In this document: piece after piece, positions 47,946 to 58,929 of the stretch
Numbering within the stretch: position 1 is the stretch's first letter
How the letters are laid out: the number at the start of each line of letters is the position of its first letter
Assembly (NCBI GenBank): GCA_910589415.1
Contig: OU342639.1
Span: forward strand, 11,292,268-11,356,267
Reading direction: 5' to 3'
DNA: 64,000 bases
Origin: Malachius bipustulatus
Lineage: Eukaryota > Arthropoda > Insecta > Coleoptera > Melyridae
Made by a program: the position numbers and the translations under genes
Notes under the pieces: model-generated
The model's input: the letters and a program-made list of their open reading frames with translations, nothing else
Told to the model about the DNA's origin: nothing
The model's database searches: none

Positions 47946-49153
47946 CCGAAAATAAAAAAAATCGCATAAAAAAACCAAAGGTGATAAAACGAAAATAATT
48001 TGTGGTAAAACACGTGGTCATACGTTGGACAATCGATTAGGACGATTTACCACCCAGCCCGAATTTTTTTCGGGCCAACTTCACGTACCTGAGTTAGTGG
48101 GAGTAAGTAGTGGCAGTGGGACTTACAGGAATACCGTAAGCGCGAAAAGTGCGAAAACGCTCCATTACTATTCAACATGACAATGGAGAATGGAAAATAC
48201 GAATTACGCAAATGGTAATGTAGGTAATTAATACCCTCCGGTTGTCCAGTCCGGTTCACAAGCAAGAGAGACACGAGCCGAAATTTAAATTTTACGGTTG
48301 CGTCAAGTTAAAACTAAGCCATTTCGTTACAAAAAAAAAAAAAATCTGACGGTAAAAAAAAAAGTCGTGACTGCTCATGTGCATGTCATTTGGCATAATT
48401 GTTAATGCAAAAAGTGTTGGCCGCCATATTGTTTATGTCGTTCGATATAAAAAAAAATCATGAAAACCAAAAATGAATAACTTTAAAAAAAAAAAAAAAA
48501 TTGGTCATTATATACATGGTGCACCCTGTATATAATGACCAAATTTTTGATTTCGGTGCACCCTGTATATAATGACCAAATTTTTGATTTTTTTTAAAGT
48601 TATTCATTTTTGGTTTTCATGATTTTTTTTTTATATCGAACGACATAAACATAATGGCGGCCAATACTTTTTGCATTAACAATTATGCCAAATGACATGC
48701 ACATGAGCAGTCACGACTTTTTTTTTTACCGTCAGATTTTTTTTTTTTTTTGTAACGAAATGGCTTAGTTTTAACTTGACGCAACCGTAAAATTTAAATT
48801 TCGGCTCGTGTCTCTCTTGCTTGTGAACCGGACTGGACAACCGGAGGGTTATTAATTACCTATATTACCATTTGCGTAATTCGTATTTTCCATTCTCCAT
48901 TGTCATGTTGAATAGTAATGGAGCGTTTTCGCACTTTTCGCGCTTACGATATTCCTGTAAGTCCCACTGCCACTACTTACTCCCACTAACTCAGGTACGT
49001 GAAGTTGGCCCGAAAAAAAAAAATTCGGGCTGGGTGGTAAAACGTCCTAATCGATTGTCCAACGTATAACCACGTTTTACCACAAATTATTTTCGTTTTA
49101 TCACCTTTGGTTTTTTTTATGCGATTTTTTTTAAATTTCGGACCAACTTCACA
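47937..49153. mobile_element. 1.2-kb near-perfect palindrome
   Basis: The left arm begins GTGAAGTTGGCCCGAAAATA and the right arm ends with the complement (TTTCGGACCAACTTCAC). Arms of about 590 bp are nearly identical, for example CGGTTGTCCAGTCCGGTTCA at 48238 and its complement near 48827. The centre at about 48500..48590 is a doubled block with GGTGCACCCTGTATATAATG written twice in tandem, so a smaller repeat may sit at the hinge. It overlaps the end of the 47065 element by one TIR. Confidence 0.82.
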
Positions 49154-49154
49154 G

Positions 49155-50345
49155 GGCAGCCTTGACGCTTCTATGGTACATCACAACAGGGCAGCCTCGA
49201 GTCTTAAAATAGCAAAATTACTGTTTCAACAATTTTTTTCTTAAAGTTATTTATTTTTAGGGTCATTATATACATCCGCGTCTCCTACAGTTTCACTATG
49301 GCACCTATACCTCGACCTATACAGTGTGTGTCACAGGCATGGTACGCCCCCTTTTTTTTCTTTATTTTTTTAGATGATTTTTTGAAATTTGGTACGTCGC
49401 ATATTCTCGATAGAGCGCACTTTTTAGCAGAAAATTGAATTTTCTCCCACATCCGGTGTTTCCGGAAATGTTACCAACTTTTTATTTTTAAATGGGACAC
49501 TCTATATATTATTATATTTTTGGATTCTATACATTTGTACAAATCCAACAATACCACATAAGTACCATTTTAAATTTCAAATTTGTTTTAATTTAATTTT
49601 TTATTTCTCAATTATAGTGTGTCATGACTATTTCGTTTTACTCCAATTGGATCATCTAATGCTAGAAAAATCGAATTTTTGTTCAAAGTACTAAATTAAG
49701 TGATTTATGAATAAATTATGCGTACCGGAATGATTTTTTGAGCTGGATTCATTTTTTTCAAACGGTACCATATTGGTACCGAGGTACCATCTTAATAAGG
49801 GACATTTTGGTGTACCCATTTTGCACCTGTGACGAACACAACTGAAGTCATGGCACACTATAAATGAGAAATAAAAAATTAAATAAAAACAAATTTGACA
49901 TTTAAAATGGTACTTATGTGGTATTGTTGGATTCGTACAAATGTATAGAGTCCAAAAATATAATAATATATAGGGTGTCCCATTTAAAAATAAAAAGTTG
50001 GTAACATTTCCGGAAAAACGGGATGTGAGAAAAAATTTAATTTTCTGCTAAAAAATGCGCTCTATCGAGAATATGCGACGCACCAAATTTCAAAAAATTA
50101 TCTCAAAAAATAAAGAAAAAAAGGGGGTGTACCATGCCTGTGACACACACTGTCTAGGGGTGGAGAACATACCTATAGTAACACCAGGAAGGCAGGTATT
50201 CATTTGCTTTGCAAATGAAAGGGAAGGCAACAAAACGGCATAAAAAATCGATTTTGAGAGTGCGATGAAAATACGGTCCTGGCAGAAGCGCCGATTAAAT
50301 ACCTCGAGTCTCGGATGTAACCACTTGACGACAATGCCAAGAAAT
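49155..50345 (+). mobile_element. TIR host repeat, copy B, interrupted by a MITE
   Basis: 49155..49320 nearly duplicates 43682..43825 (ACGCTTCTATGGTACATCAC onward). After the MITE 49322..50152 the host continues at GGGGTGGAGAACATACCTAT (50157), as in copy A. The right TIR is not found; similarity ends near 50345. Confidence 0.75.
49322..50152. mobile_element. Foldback MITE CAGTGTGTGTCACAGGC
   Basis: 831 bp. The left end CAGTGTGTGTCACAGGCATG pairs with the right-end complement of the same form. A second pair of words inside (AAATGGGACACTCTATATAT at 49491 and its near-complement at 49968) suggests a nested pair of ends, as in the 1564-type elements. It inserted in copy B of the host repeat. 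Confidence 0.8.
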
Positions 50346-51115
50346 CAAAAGGCAAGTAATATGACTTCATATTGACGTAATTGGATGAAAATTTATTTTT
50401 CAAAAAAATAAAATTTTCGAATGTTATTATTTTTTTCCATGCTTTTATTTATACCGCACGACATATGGCGGCCATAAGAAAAACAAAAGTGGGCTATGAA
50501 TACGCTGGGATTTAGTTATAAATAGTCGGCTTTGGAAATTTTTGCAAAGTCGAATTTGACGACTTATGTAATTTCAAAGGCTTTTGACGACTTATGTAAA
50601 CCTACAAAAAATCATCAATTATTTTCCAACAATGAAAAAGAAATGGCTAAAATAAAAAAAAAATTCTTAAGCTCACTAAATTAACCGACCTCGTACCTTC
50701 AACGGTTTAAATATCCTAGTAGTCCCCCATTAAATAGTTCTTAGCCTGTCCTGTATACGACAATCATGTGCAACTTATGAACAAAAAAACATGTAAAAAT
50801 GTGATATTACTCACTCACCTGTCAAAATATACACTACACTGCATCCATAACACAATGGCGGAATGAAGAATTAAGCAAGACGAACACAATAATAATTTTA
50901 TAGAAATCACAAACACTAAACACATATTTCCAGGTGCCACCTTCACATTTAGGTATACCCACATTTATATTCTTGTTCAACTTCTTATGTTAATTAAAGC
51001 ACTAGCACTGACAGTAACAGTAAAATAAAAATAATAAAAGTACCTGCTCACAAGTTACTCACGTGAATAACGTGTTAAAAAAAGCGCGGAAGCTTGGTTC
51101 CCACTTAAGACCAAG
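50346..51115. other. Repeat-derived spacer
   Basis: At 50575..50670 it shares a segment with 22203 and 17440. The rest is AT-rich without a supported gene. Confidence 0.45.
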
Positions 51116-51123
51116 GGGAAGTA

Positions 51124-54100
51124 CAGTGGCGTAGCTACAGTACCGCAAAACCCCGCGGCCGCGGGGGGGCCCGACGTCAAGGGGGCCCTGAGCTCTGGAC
51201 CCCGGCTTGGCCCACAAAAGAGCCCCAAATCAAAAAATCAAATAAGTATTACTCTTAAGCATATTTAAACTGACAACTGACGACATTAATAATTATATTA
51301 CGAATTGAGAAACAACAATAAATAATAAATAAAGCTTGAAATTATGCCAGTAATGACGAATACAGTACATTTCTAATATAACCCACCCATCTTCAACAGT
51401 AATAATTCTCAGAACCAGAGGCAAAGTTATTCTGGTCCTATTGTAATCTCAGGATGATTATTAATAGGATAATATAATACAAAAAATGATTATACATAAT
51501 ATATGAAATCATCCGTGTTATTTTATTACTCCAGCATGGGCTAACTAAGAGCGGCAATGGAATGTGATATGTGCTTTCAGTGCTTTCGCTTTCTTTCAGT
51601 CACCTCACCACCACAAGCCCACAACACAAATATGTAGAGTATAATACGAAACCAATCATAAAATTTAAACCTGTTCCCGATTAAGGACAAGGGTGCATAG
51701 CAAACAAAAAACAAAGTAATAAAAATAGCTATTATAGACTGAAAGATGATGGTAAAGTGTCTAACATTTGGGCGGCGGGCGCGGTGCAGACAAACCAGCA
51801 GGTGGTTCATTCACAAAGTCCGAACACCCAGGAATTCATATAACACCTATATCTGATGTAATTATTTTTTGTAAAAAAATTAAACTCTTGAAAAAATTGC
51901 ATAAATACTATTGCAAATTATTATTGCATAAAAGTAAAAATATTGCATTTATTATAAAAAAAAACTAATTGATACAATAAAAAGTTATCTCAATTACATT
52001 ATCATTGACAATCATTTTCGCAATTTATTGAAAATTAATAATTATTAATATGAAACTATTCGGCCTTTGGAAAGTAGAAGAGAATTTTTCTATAGAATTG
52101 TTCGGGGGTTGGGGCTACTCAGAACTGTAATCAAACTCATTTTCGGCACTTGTTTTATCATAACTTTTTTTGATTATACTTATTAGTTATTATTCTGAAT
52201 CATTTTCGAAATTGTCAATGATTGAAGTATGTAATGATGTCTCGCTAAAGTGGATCAGATTTTCGGACACTAATACCCGGAGCCCGGAGCTCTAAAGAAT
52301 TAATTTCTACTTAGAAAAAACCTCTTGCGCTTAAAAAACTTTCACCTAATAAGGTACACTTTATTAATTAGATTTAGTTATTTTTTTTTTTATTTTAATT
52401 TTAATTCTTATTAAATACAATTAATTTAAGACTATACATAATAAGTAATGTGGCAAAATATTTGAAGTAGTTTTCAAGAAATAAATAAATAAATTCACAA
52501 ATACTCTATTCTGGCATGACTAGATTTCTTATGATGGGATCACAAAGGGCAGTAAATTTCTTAAAAATATCAACATCTGTTGATTTTATTGCTACTTTGT
52601 TATATTTTTCTTAAAGTTTCACAACTGCCGATGAACCGAATTTGCTACTTTGCCAGTTTAGTTGATCTTCGTCTGTACGGAACGTACAGTCTGTGTTTAC
52701 AGTTTACAAACGGCTTTTTTATACATTTTAAATTATTTTCTATATTATTTTTATTATACATTTTAAAGTTTATTTTTTGTTATTTACATAGTAACTATAT
52801 AGTGAAGTGGCTACTTCGTGCGCTTTTGTGTGGCGTTTTTTTTTTTTTTTTTTTTGAAAAGACACTTAATTATTTGTGAAGAATCGTGAATAGTTAATTA
52901 ATTATTATTGAAGTATGTATTTACTATAAATATTTATTCATGTGTCAAATTATTATATTCATATTACGACTTGATATTAATCTTACTTTTGTGCTTATAA
53001 ATAAAATTATTTTAGCAATATTATAGTATCTAGCTATTCTATACCTTTTCAATGTCAAATTAAGAAAAAGATACCTCTATTTCAGAAAAAGTTAATTCAA
53101 ATTCAGAAAAAGTAAAATCAAATACACAAAAGGTAATTTCAAGACTTGCTATTTAGACTTGAAGGTCTCCCTGTGAATAAATTATCTATTATAAATGAAA
53201 AACGTTATTGTTATTCTTTAATGAATGCATTTATTATGCATAATATGCTTTTTATTTTTAAATTTTGATAATTTTTTCGGTGTGCTGTATGGTGTTCATT
53301 TACTGTGATGTATCAGTTATTTTGTAGGGCACCCCACAAAGGGCTCCTGGTGCGTTTCGTTTTTTTTTATAAAAATCTAACTCCTAATAAATTAAAAGAC
53401 AAAAATTCTAAAAGCTAATATACCGAGTGACAAGTTTCAAAGCAGAACATAGGCGAATAGCATGGGAAATCATATATTTGCAGTTTATTTCTCACCACTT
53501 TTATCTATAAGAACGGTAATGGTGTCTATCGAAAGAGAATTATTTTCTGAACATGCTGATACCAAAATACCTACTAATTAACAGTTTTCTATCATGACAG
53601 AATATTTTAAACATTTTCAAAATTAAAAGATGAGCAGCCATGACATGCTAAATTCGAATAAATTTTTCGCTGTCAAAGCAAATATTTTCAATTATTAAAT
53701 TTATTTTAATTCTGATTGAACATCACTAAACAATAATTACGAAAATCCTCATTTACCTACCATCATTTTGTTTTACGAAAAATTGAATATGGAAAATAAA
53801 CATGTAAAATAATTGAACTAAAACAATAACTGAGTACAACAAATATTCAAATAGTCCTTCATTTTGAAATTAATATTCCCACCCTTTTGTAAATTGTGCT
53901 TCGGACTTGTCCGAGTTGTTGGTTATTAACGAGTGCACATTCAGCAATGACTAGCTCTGCAAATTTTGTTTTTGGTAACCCCAATATCCCAAGAAAATTG
54001 GTAATTAAAAATGTTTGTTTTGACAGTAACAAAATTATTCGAATTAGGCATGTCATAGCCGCTCAAACTTTTAATTTTGGAAATGTTTAAGTTCTTCTGG

Positions 54101-54551
54101 CATGATAAAGAAACTGTTAATTGTTAAGTATTTGGTATCAGCATGCTCAGAAAACAATTCTCTTTCGATGGACACCATTACCGTTCTTATAGATAGAAGT
54201 GGTGAGAAATAAACTGCAAATATGTGATTTCCCATGCTATTCGCCTATGTTCTGCTTTGAAACTTGTCACACGGTATTAGTAAGCTTGTAAAAAATTAGT
54301 ACTTTTTCCTAAATGGAATTACTTATTCTGAAATTACCCTGAAAAAGGATCCCCCCCCCCCGAACCCCTCTTTACTCTTGGGGGATACTCCATACCCCCC
54401 AAACCCCCTGGAGGTCCACCTTATTGATTATATACAATATGCTAATAAAATTTAATTTTTGAAATCACGAACCACCAATGAAGAAAACTTTAAGTGGGGG
54501 CCCGTCAAAAATATTTGGCGGGGGGGCCCCAAATCTGAAGCTACGCCACTG
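51124..54551. mobile_element. hAT-like element, 3.4 kb, perfect 8-bp duplication
   Basis: Terminal repeats CAGTGGCGTAGCTACAG (left) and CAGTGGCGTAGCTTCAG (right, complemented), 16 of 17 identical. Flanked by the perfect duplication GGGAAGTA at 51116..51123 and 54552..54559. CAGTGGCGTAGC ends with an 8-bp duplication are characteristic of hAT transposons. GC-rich subterminal blocks with runs of G and C (GCGGGGGGGC, GGCGGGGGGGCCCC) lie next to both ends. The interior is AT-rich and shows no intact transposase; the longest frame, 52580..52879, is a hydrophobic low-complexity translation. A separate foldback occupies 53416..54280. Confidence 0.9.
53416..54280. mobile_element. Foldback inside the hAT-like element
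   Basis: Arms start CTAATATACCGAGTGACAAG and end with the complement (CTTGTCACACGGTATTAG). Well matched stretches include CAAAGCAGAACATAGGCGAA and AACGGTAATGGTGTCTATCG. The arms reach at least to 53590 and 54105, with weaker pairing further in. Either a nested element or an internal duplication of its host. Confidence 0.75.
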
Positions 54552-54559
54552 GGGAAGTA

Positions 54560-55533
54560 CATAAAAGTTCTACACTATTCAGTTCAATAACTTTCTTGGA
54601 GCAGTGTCAATCGTCTGACATTTGTTTACTTTGTTAATTTCATTAATCATTATTATAGGTAACAGTGGTAACACGGAGAAGAGTTATTTATTTACAAAAC
54701 AAATCGATCACTATTCACTAATACACTAATAATAACGCGCACGTCCTAATTTGAAGCTGAGCGATACCTAGTTTCTGTATAGTATAATAACTTATAGGAC
54801 CTACTGTACTCTTTTTTACTCTTAAATAAAATTAAAATTTCAAAAGATCGAAGGAGAACGAAACGAAAGCGCGAAAGAAACTGACTGAAAGAAACAAAGA
54901 AAACTGAACTACTCAAATCAACTAATACTCAAACAACAGTGGAGAGGGTAGGGGATGCAAGTTAATGATCATAACCGTCAACTAAATCATAAAATCCGGT
55001 CCGGAATCCAGATAATCGATTGTCTATACCATCCGGTCCCGGCCAGTTGCAGTTGCACTTCCAACACTTTCAAGTTTTTCTTTTTACTATTTTACTTTTT
55101 ATTATAATAGTTCCTGTTCCTCAATCCTCAACAGGACTCTCAATTCTCTTTTGAGGTCTCTAAAGTTAGCGGAGTAACTGTAACTGTACTGTAACAGATC
55201 GATATTTTTATGAATGGGTAATAATTATTACTCAAATTTTAATTAAGTGCTCCAGTGCGAAATTAAATTCTCACACAGTTTTCGAAAAAACAACCGAACT
55301 GCCAACTAAAAAATGCTTGCAGCTCCATGTCGATACCGTGAAAATAAAACATTATTTTCGAAATCCAACACTCCCATAATGATTATTAAAGACTATACCT
55401 ATGCTTCGTAGATCGGTTTCCTCATTATTCAAGTAAATTTTTGAGTTTGGAATTTTTTTAATAAAAAATAAAAAATCAGAAATTTTTGATGATCAGCAAA
55501 TCAATCAAACGTTTATTTAAAAAAAAGGTAATT
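54560..55533. other. Unassigned DNA
   Basis: The flank of the hAT-like element followed by AT-rich DNA. No gene or repeat border was found. Confidence 0.45.
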
Positions 55534-56063
55534 ATTTACATCCGCGGCTCCTAAGTTTCATCAATTTTTTCGGGACCGAGGAGCGAAATAGGGGTGCTGG
55601 GTGGGTAAGAAGCTAAAAACAGCCATTGCAAACTAATATCAAGGTCACCACTAAGGCCTCTTTGGCACTACGGTCGAATTTCTATTTTTTTTTTCACTTT
55701 CAGGGGAAGAAAAATCTTCGAGATTAACAGTAGCACGGTTTTTATTTTGAATTTAGCATTTATTTTGCATTTATATTCAAAAAATCATTGCATCAATCCC
55801 TGTGGACTGCACACGATATGTGAAAGCGGATATTGCGCCAGTCCGGTACTGTAAGCTTCCAAGCGCTTGGCATTGTGTCGTGAAGTGGGTACATCCGTAT
55901 TCGCGGTATCTAATCGACGCCTCTTGTCAGGAGTTTTTAGGCCGTTTTTTTCTTTCCCTTTCATTTGCAAAACAAATGAATGCCTTCCTGGTGTTACTAT
56001 AGGTATGTTCTCCACCCCTATATAGGTGCCATAGTGAAACTTTAGGAGCCGCGGATGTAAATA
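55534..56063 (-). mobile_element. TIR host repeat, copy C, uninterrupted
   Basis: Ends TTTACATCCGCGGCTCCTAA and TTAGGAGCCGCGGATGTAAA. Read on the minus strand it runs through GGCACCTATATAGGGGTGG (56014..56032 complemented) with no insert, which is the point where copies A and B hold MITEs. Its other end matches 45020..45117 of copy A in reverse (TTCGGGACCGAGGAGCGAAA). About 530 bp, non-coding. Confidence 0.82.
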
Positions 56064-56967
56064 ATGACCCAAAAAATCCTAATCGCGCTCATCTATCTCG
56101 ATTTTCTGCCAGCAAAGCATGAACGATATTTTTTGGAAAACTGAAAGATGCAAAATTTTATAACGACTATAAGGCTTCATGAAGACTATTTTTAACTGTA
56201 TCTAAAAGTTTAGGGATTTTGAATTTTTTAAAGTATATTTACGCGCATTTAAAAATTTGGCAGTGTAGGTATTATATTATAAACTTTCTGTCACTGTTTC
56301 TAATGAAAATAATTATAAAAATGGTAATCAAAATTCCATTGTCGTCGATCGATATTAGCTTTAGAAACGGTCACAGAAATCTGCCCGTTAACTCAACGTA
56401 CCTTTATTATATTTCACTCAGGTCATTATTGCAACGGGAGTGGCTATTCATCCGGCGCGGGTACAACAATGATTATCTTTCATTATAGGTATTCTGTAAA
56501 TTATTGAATTATCAATAATTACTTGACAGATCTTATATTATCATATTCTGATAAGATGCCACTTGATTAAATCAAAAGTGAATATTCTGAACGTAAAAAT
56601 AAAGATCGTACCAAAGAGTATTTACATAGTTAAAAAGAAAAAAAAACTTCATGCGTTGTTGGGGGGGGGGGGGGGGGGGTTATTTTTCTCTACCATGGAG
56701 AAATGTCAACCAAATTACGACATCTTAAAAACTTGTCTTGTCCGGACCCAGAAGGGTCACAGTGAATTTTTTCAATTTCAGAAATCCACCTGTAAAATGA
56801 TTTTTATTTTTTTTTCAAAAAATATTCACACTTGACTTCATCAAGTGATTTATCAGACAGATGGTAGATGGTTTGTTGTTTTCATAATTCAATAATAATT
56901 AACCACTCCCGTTGCTAATGTTAACTTGACCGGAGTAAAATTTAAAAGGAATTCAAATTTTAGCCTC
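56064..56967. other. Unassigned DNA with a G19 tract
   Basis: No gene supported. A run of 19 G occupies 56661..56679, in otherwise AT-rich sequence. Confidence 0.5.
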
Positions 56968-56977
56968 TAAATATGGG

Positions 56978-58176
56978 ACCCAAGTCAAGTTAGCCACGCT
57001 TTGGCCAGCCACACTTTCGGCCAGGAAGAGGGACTTTGTTTGATGTCCAGCAATTTTTTTTCGGTTATTGACGACTTGAATGGAAAATATTTGTTTTTTT
57101 GTTGATAATAATAAATTAATATTATTATAACATTTAGGACATTTTTCAGCAGATTTTCAGTAAGTTGTTTTTTTTCAGTTTATAAAGTCTTTTTTTTTAT
57201 AAAGCCTTTTTTTTTTTCTTTTATAAAGCCTTTTTGCGACATAATTTCAGCAAAAATGATTTTTTCAGTTTATTAAGTCCGTGGCTGATCATTATTATGA
57301 AATTTAGTTTTTTTTTTCAAGTAAAATTTCAACTAAAATGATTTTTTCCGTTTATCAAGTCGTGGCTGGCCGTTATTATGAATTATTGTTGGACTGTTTT
57401 GAGCAAAATGACAGCAAAAATCACACTTTTCAGTTTATTAAGTACTCGCCGAGAAAGCGAGGTTGGCCATTATTTTAAAATTTCGGGCTTCTTTTAGCAA
57501 AATTTCTGCCAGTATTTTTTCAGTTTCTGAAGTCCGTGGCCGAAAGCGTGGTTGGCCATTATTATGAATTTTTGGACTTTTTGAGCAAAATTACAGCAAA
57601 AATTACATTTTTTAGTTGATTAAGCCGTAGCCAAAAGCGTGGCTTGCCATTATTATTAATTAATTTCGGGCTTCTTTTAGAAAAATTTCTGCCAGAATTT
57701 TTTTCGGTTTCTGAAGTCCGTGGCCGAAAGTGTGGCTGGCCATTATTATAAAATGTACTTTTTTCAAAAATTGTCAGCTTAAATGATTTTTTTAGATAAT
57801 TAAGTCCGTGGCTGGTCATTATGATGAATTTTTTGACTTTTTTGAGTCAAATTTCAGCAAAAAATTTTTTTCAGCTTATTCACTCCATGGCCAAAAACTC
57901 GGCTGGCCATTATTATGATTTTTTTAGCAAAATTACAGCAAAAATATTTTTTCAGTTTAAGTAATGCGTGGCTGGCCGATATTATGAATTTTTGAAATTT
58001 TTTGAGTCAAATTTCAGCAAAAATTATTTTTTACAGTTTCTCAAGTCCATGGCTGAAAGCGCGTGGTTGTCATTATTATAATATGTCTGATTTTTTTAAC
58101 AAAATTTCAGCAAATATGATTTTTTCGAAAGTAGACGAAAGCGTGGCTGGCCGAAGCGCGGCTAACTTGACTTGAG
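56978..58176. mobile_element. MULE-like TIR element with 10-bp duplication
   Basis: Left end CCCAAGTCAAGTTAGCCACG and complemented right end CTCAAGTCAAGTTAGCCGCG; similarity continues about 40 bp (CTTTGGCCAGCCAC against CTTCGGCCAGCCAC). Flanked by a perfect 10-bp duplication TAAATATGGG at 56968..56977 and 58177..58186. A 9- to 11-bp duplication fits Mutator-like elements; the family is inferred. The interior is mostly the tandem array 57150..58130. No transposase. Confidence 0.8.
57150..58130 (+). repeat. Diverged tandem array, about 11 units of 75-95 bp
   Basis: Units repeat the order CAGTTTATTAAGTCCGTGGC, (CGAAAGCGTGGC), TGGCCATTATTATGAATTTT, TTTTGAGCAAAATTTCAGCA. The block CGAAAGCG is present in some units and missing in others, so two unit lengths alternate. 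The block CGAAAGCGTGGCTGGCC is also part of the right terminal repeat, suggesting that the array grew from the subterminal region. Confidence 0.82.
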
Positions 58177-58193
58177 TAAATATGGGCGTTATA

Positions 58194-58929
58194 CAGGGTG
58201 TATCTCTAATATTGCGAAAAACTTTAAAGGCAGATTCTTTGGTAAAAAATAAACAATAATTTCCCACTAACGTCGTGTGTCCGGAAATGCATCTTTTTTG
58301 AGATACACAGTCAAAAAAAGATTATTTTTACAATTGCTTGAAGATATCTCGGGAACCGTTTGAGATACACAACTCGGATTTTGTACGTCTTATCATTGAT
58401 TTAAGTTACCTTTTTAATACTAATTAATTTTTTTTCATGTGCCATTTATGTAGATCTCATGAACGAGAGAAGTTTTTTGCCCTTCATTTTCCGACACTTG
58501 TTTTGAAACATCCAAAGCGAGTTTTTCATCGTAAATAGCTATTTTTTTTTTAGAAAACGGCTCACGTCTGTAATTATGACCAAGATGAGTACTTTCTGTG
58601 TAGGGAGGGGGAGGGGTGAACCTCATGTTACCTCAAAATCTCCATCATTGGGATATGAAAAAATTAAAAGCATTAAAAAGAAGTATTAATTAAAAAAAAA
58701 ACATTAAAATGTAGCCAAAATCAATGGTAAGACATATGTAGAAAAGTTGAGCTCTACTGTACCTCAAACGGTTTAAAAAAACTGGAAAGAAGTTTTTCTT
58801 TGACACCCTGTATCTCGAAAACGGTGTATTGCTGAGACACGTTCATGATGGAAACTTTTTTGTTAATTTTTGACCAAAGAATCTGTCTTTAAATTTTTCC
58901 GCAATAGGAAAGGTACACCATACACCCTG
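58194..58929. mobile_element. Foldback MITE CAGGGTGTATC
   Basis: 736 bp, starts CAGGGTGTATCTCTAATATT and ends CCTATTGCGG..ACACCCTG, complementary with some divergence; AAAGGCAGATTCTTTGGT at 58226 pairs with ACCAAAGAATCTGTCTTT at 58873. TA flanks both sides. It begins only 8 bases after the duplication of the MULE-like element. Confidence 0.8.

Noticed and set aside
52580..52879. 99-residue frame inside the hAT-like element
   Set aside because: It is a hydrophobic, T-rich low-complexity translation ending in a poly-Phe run; no transposase motif.
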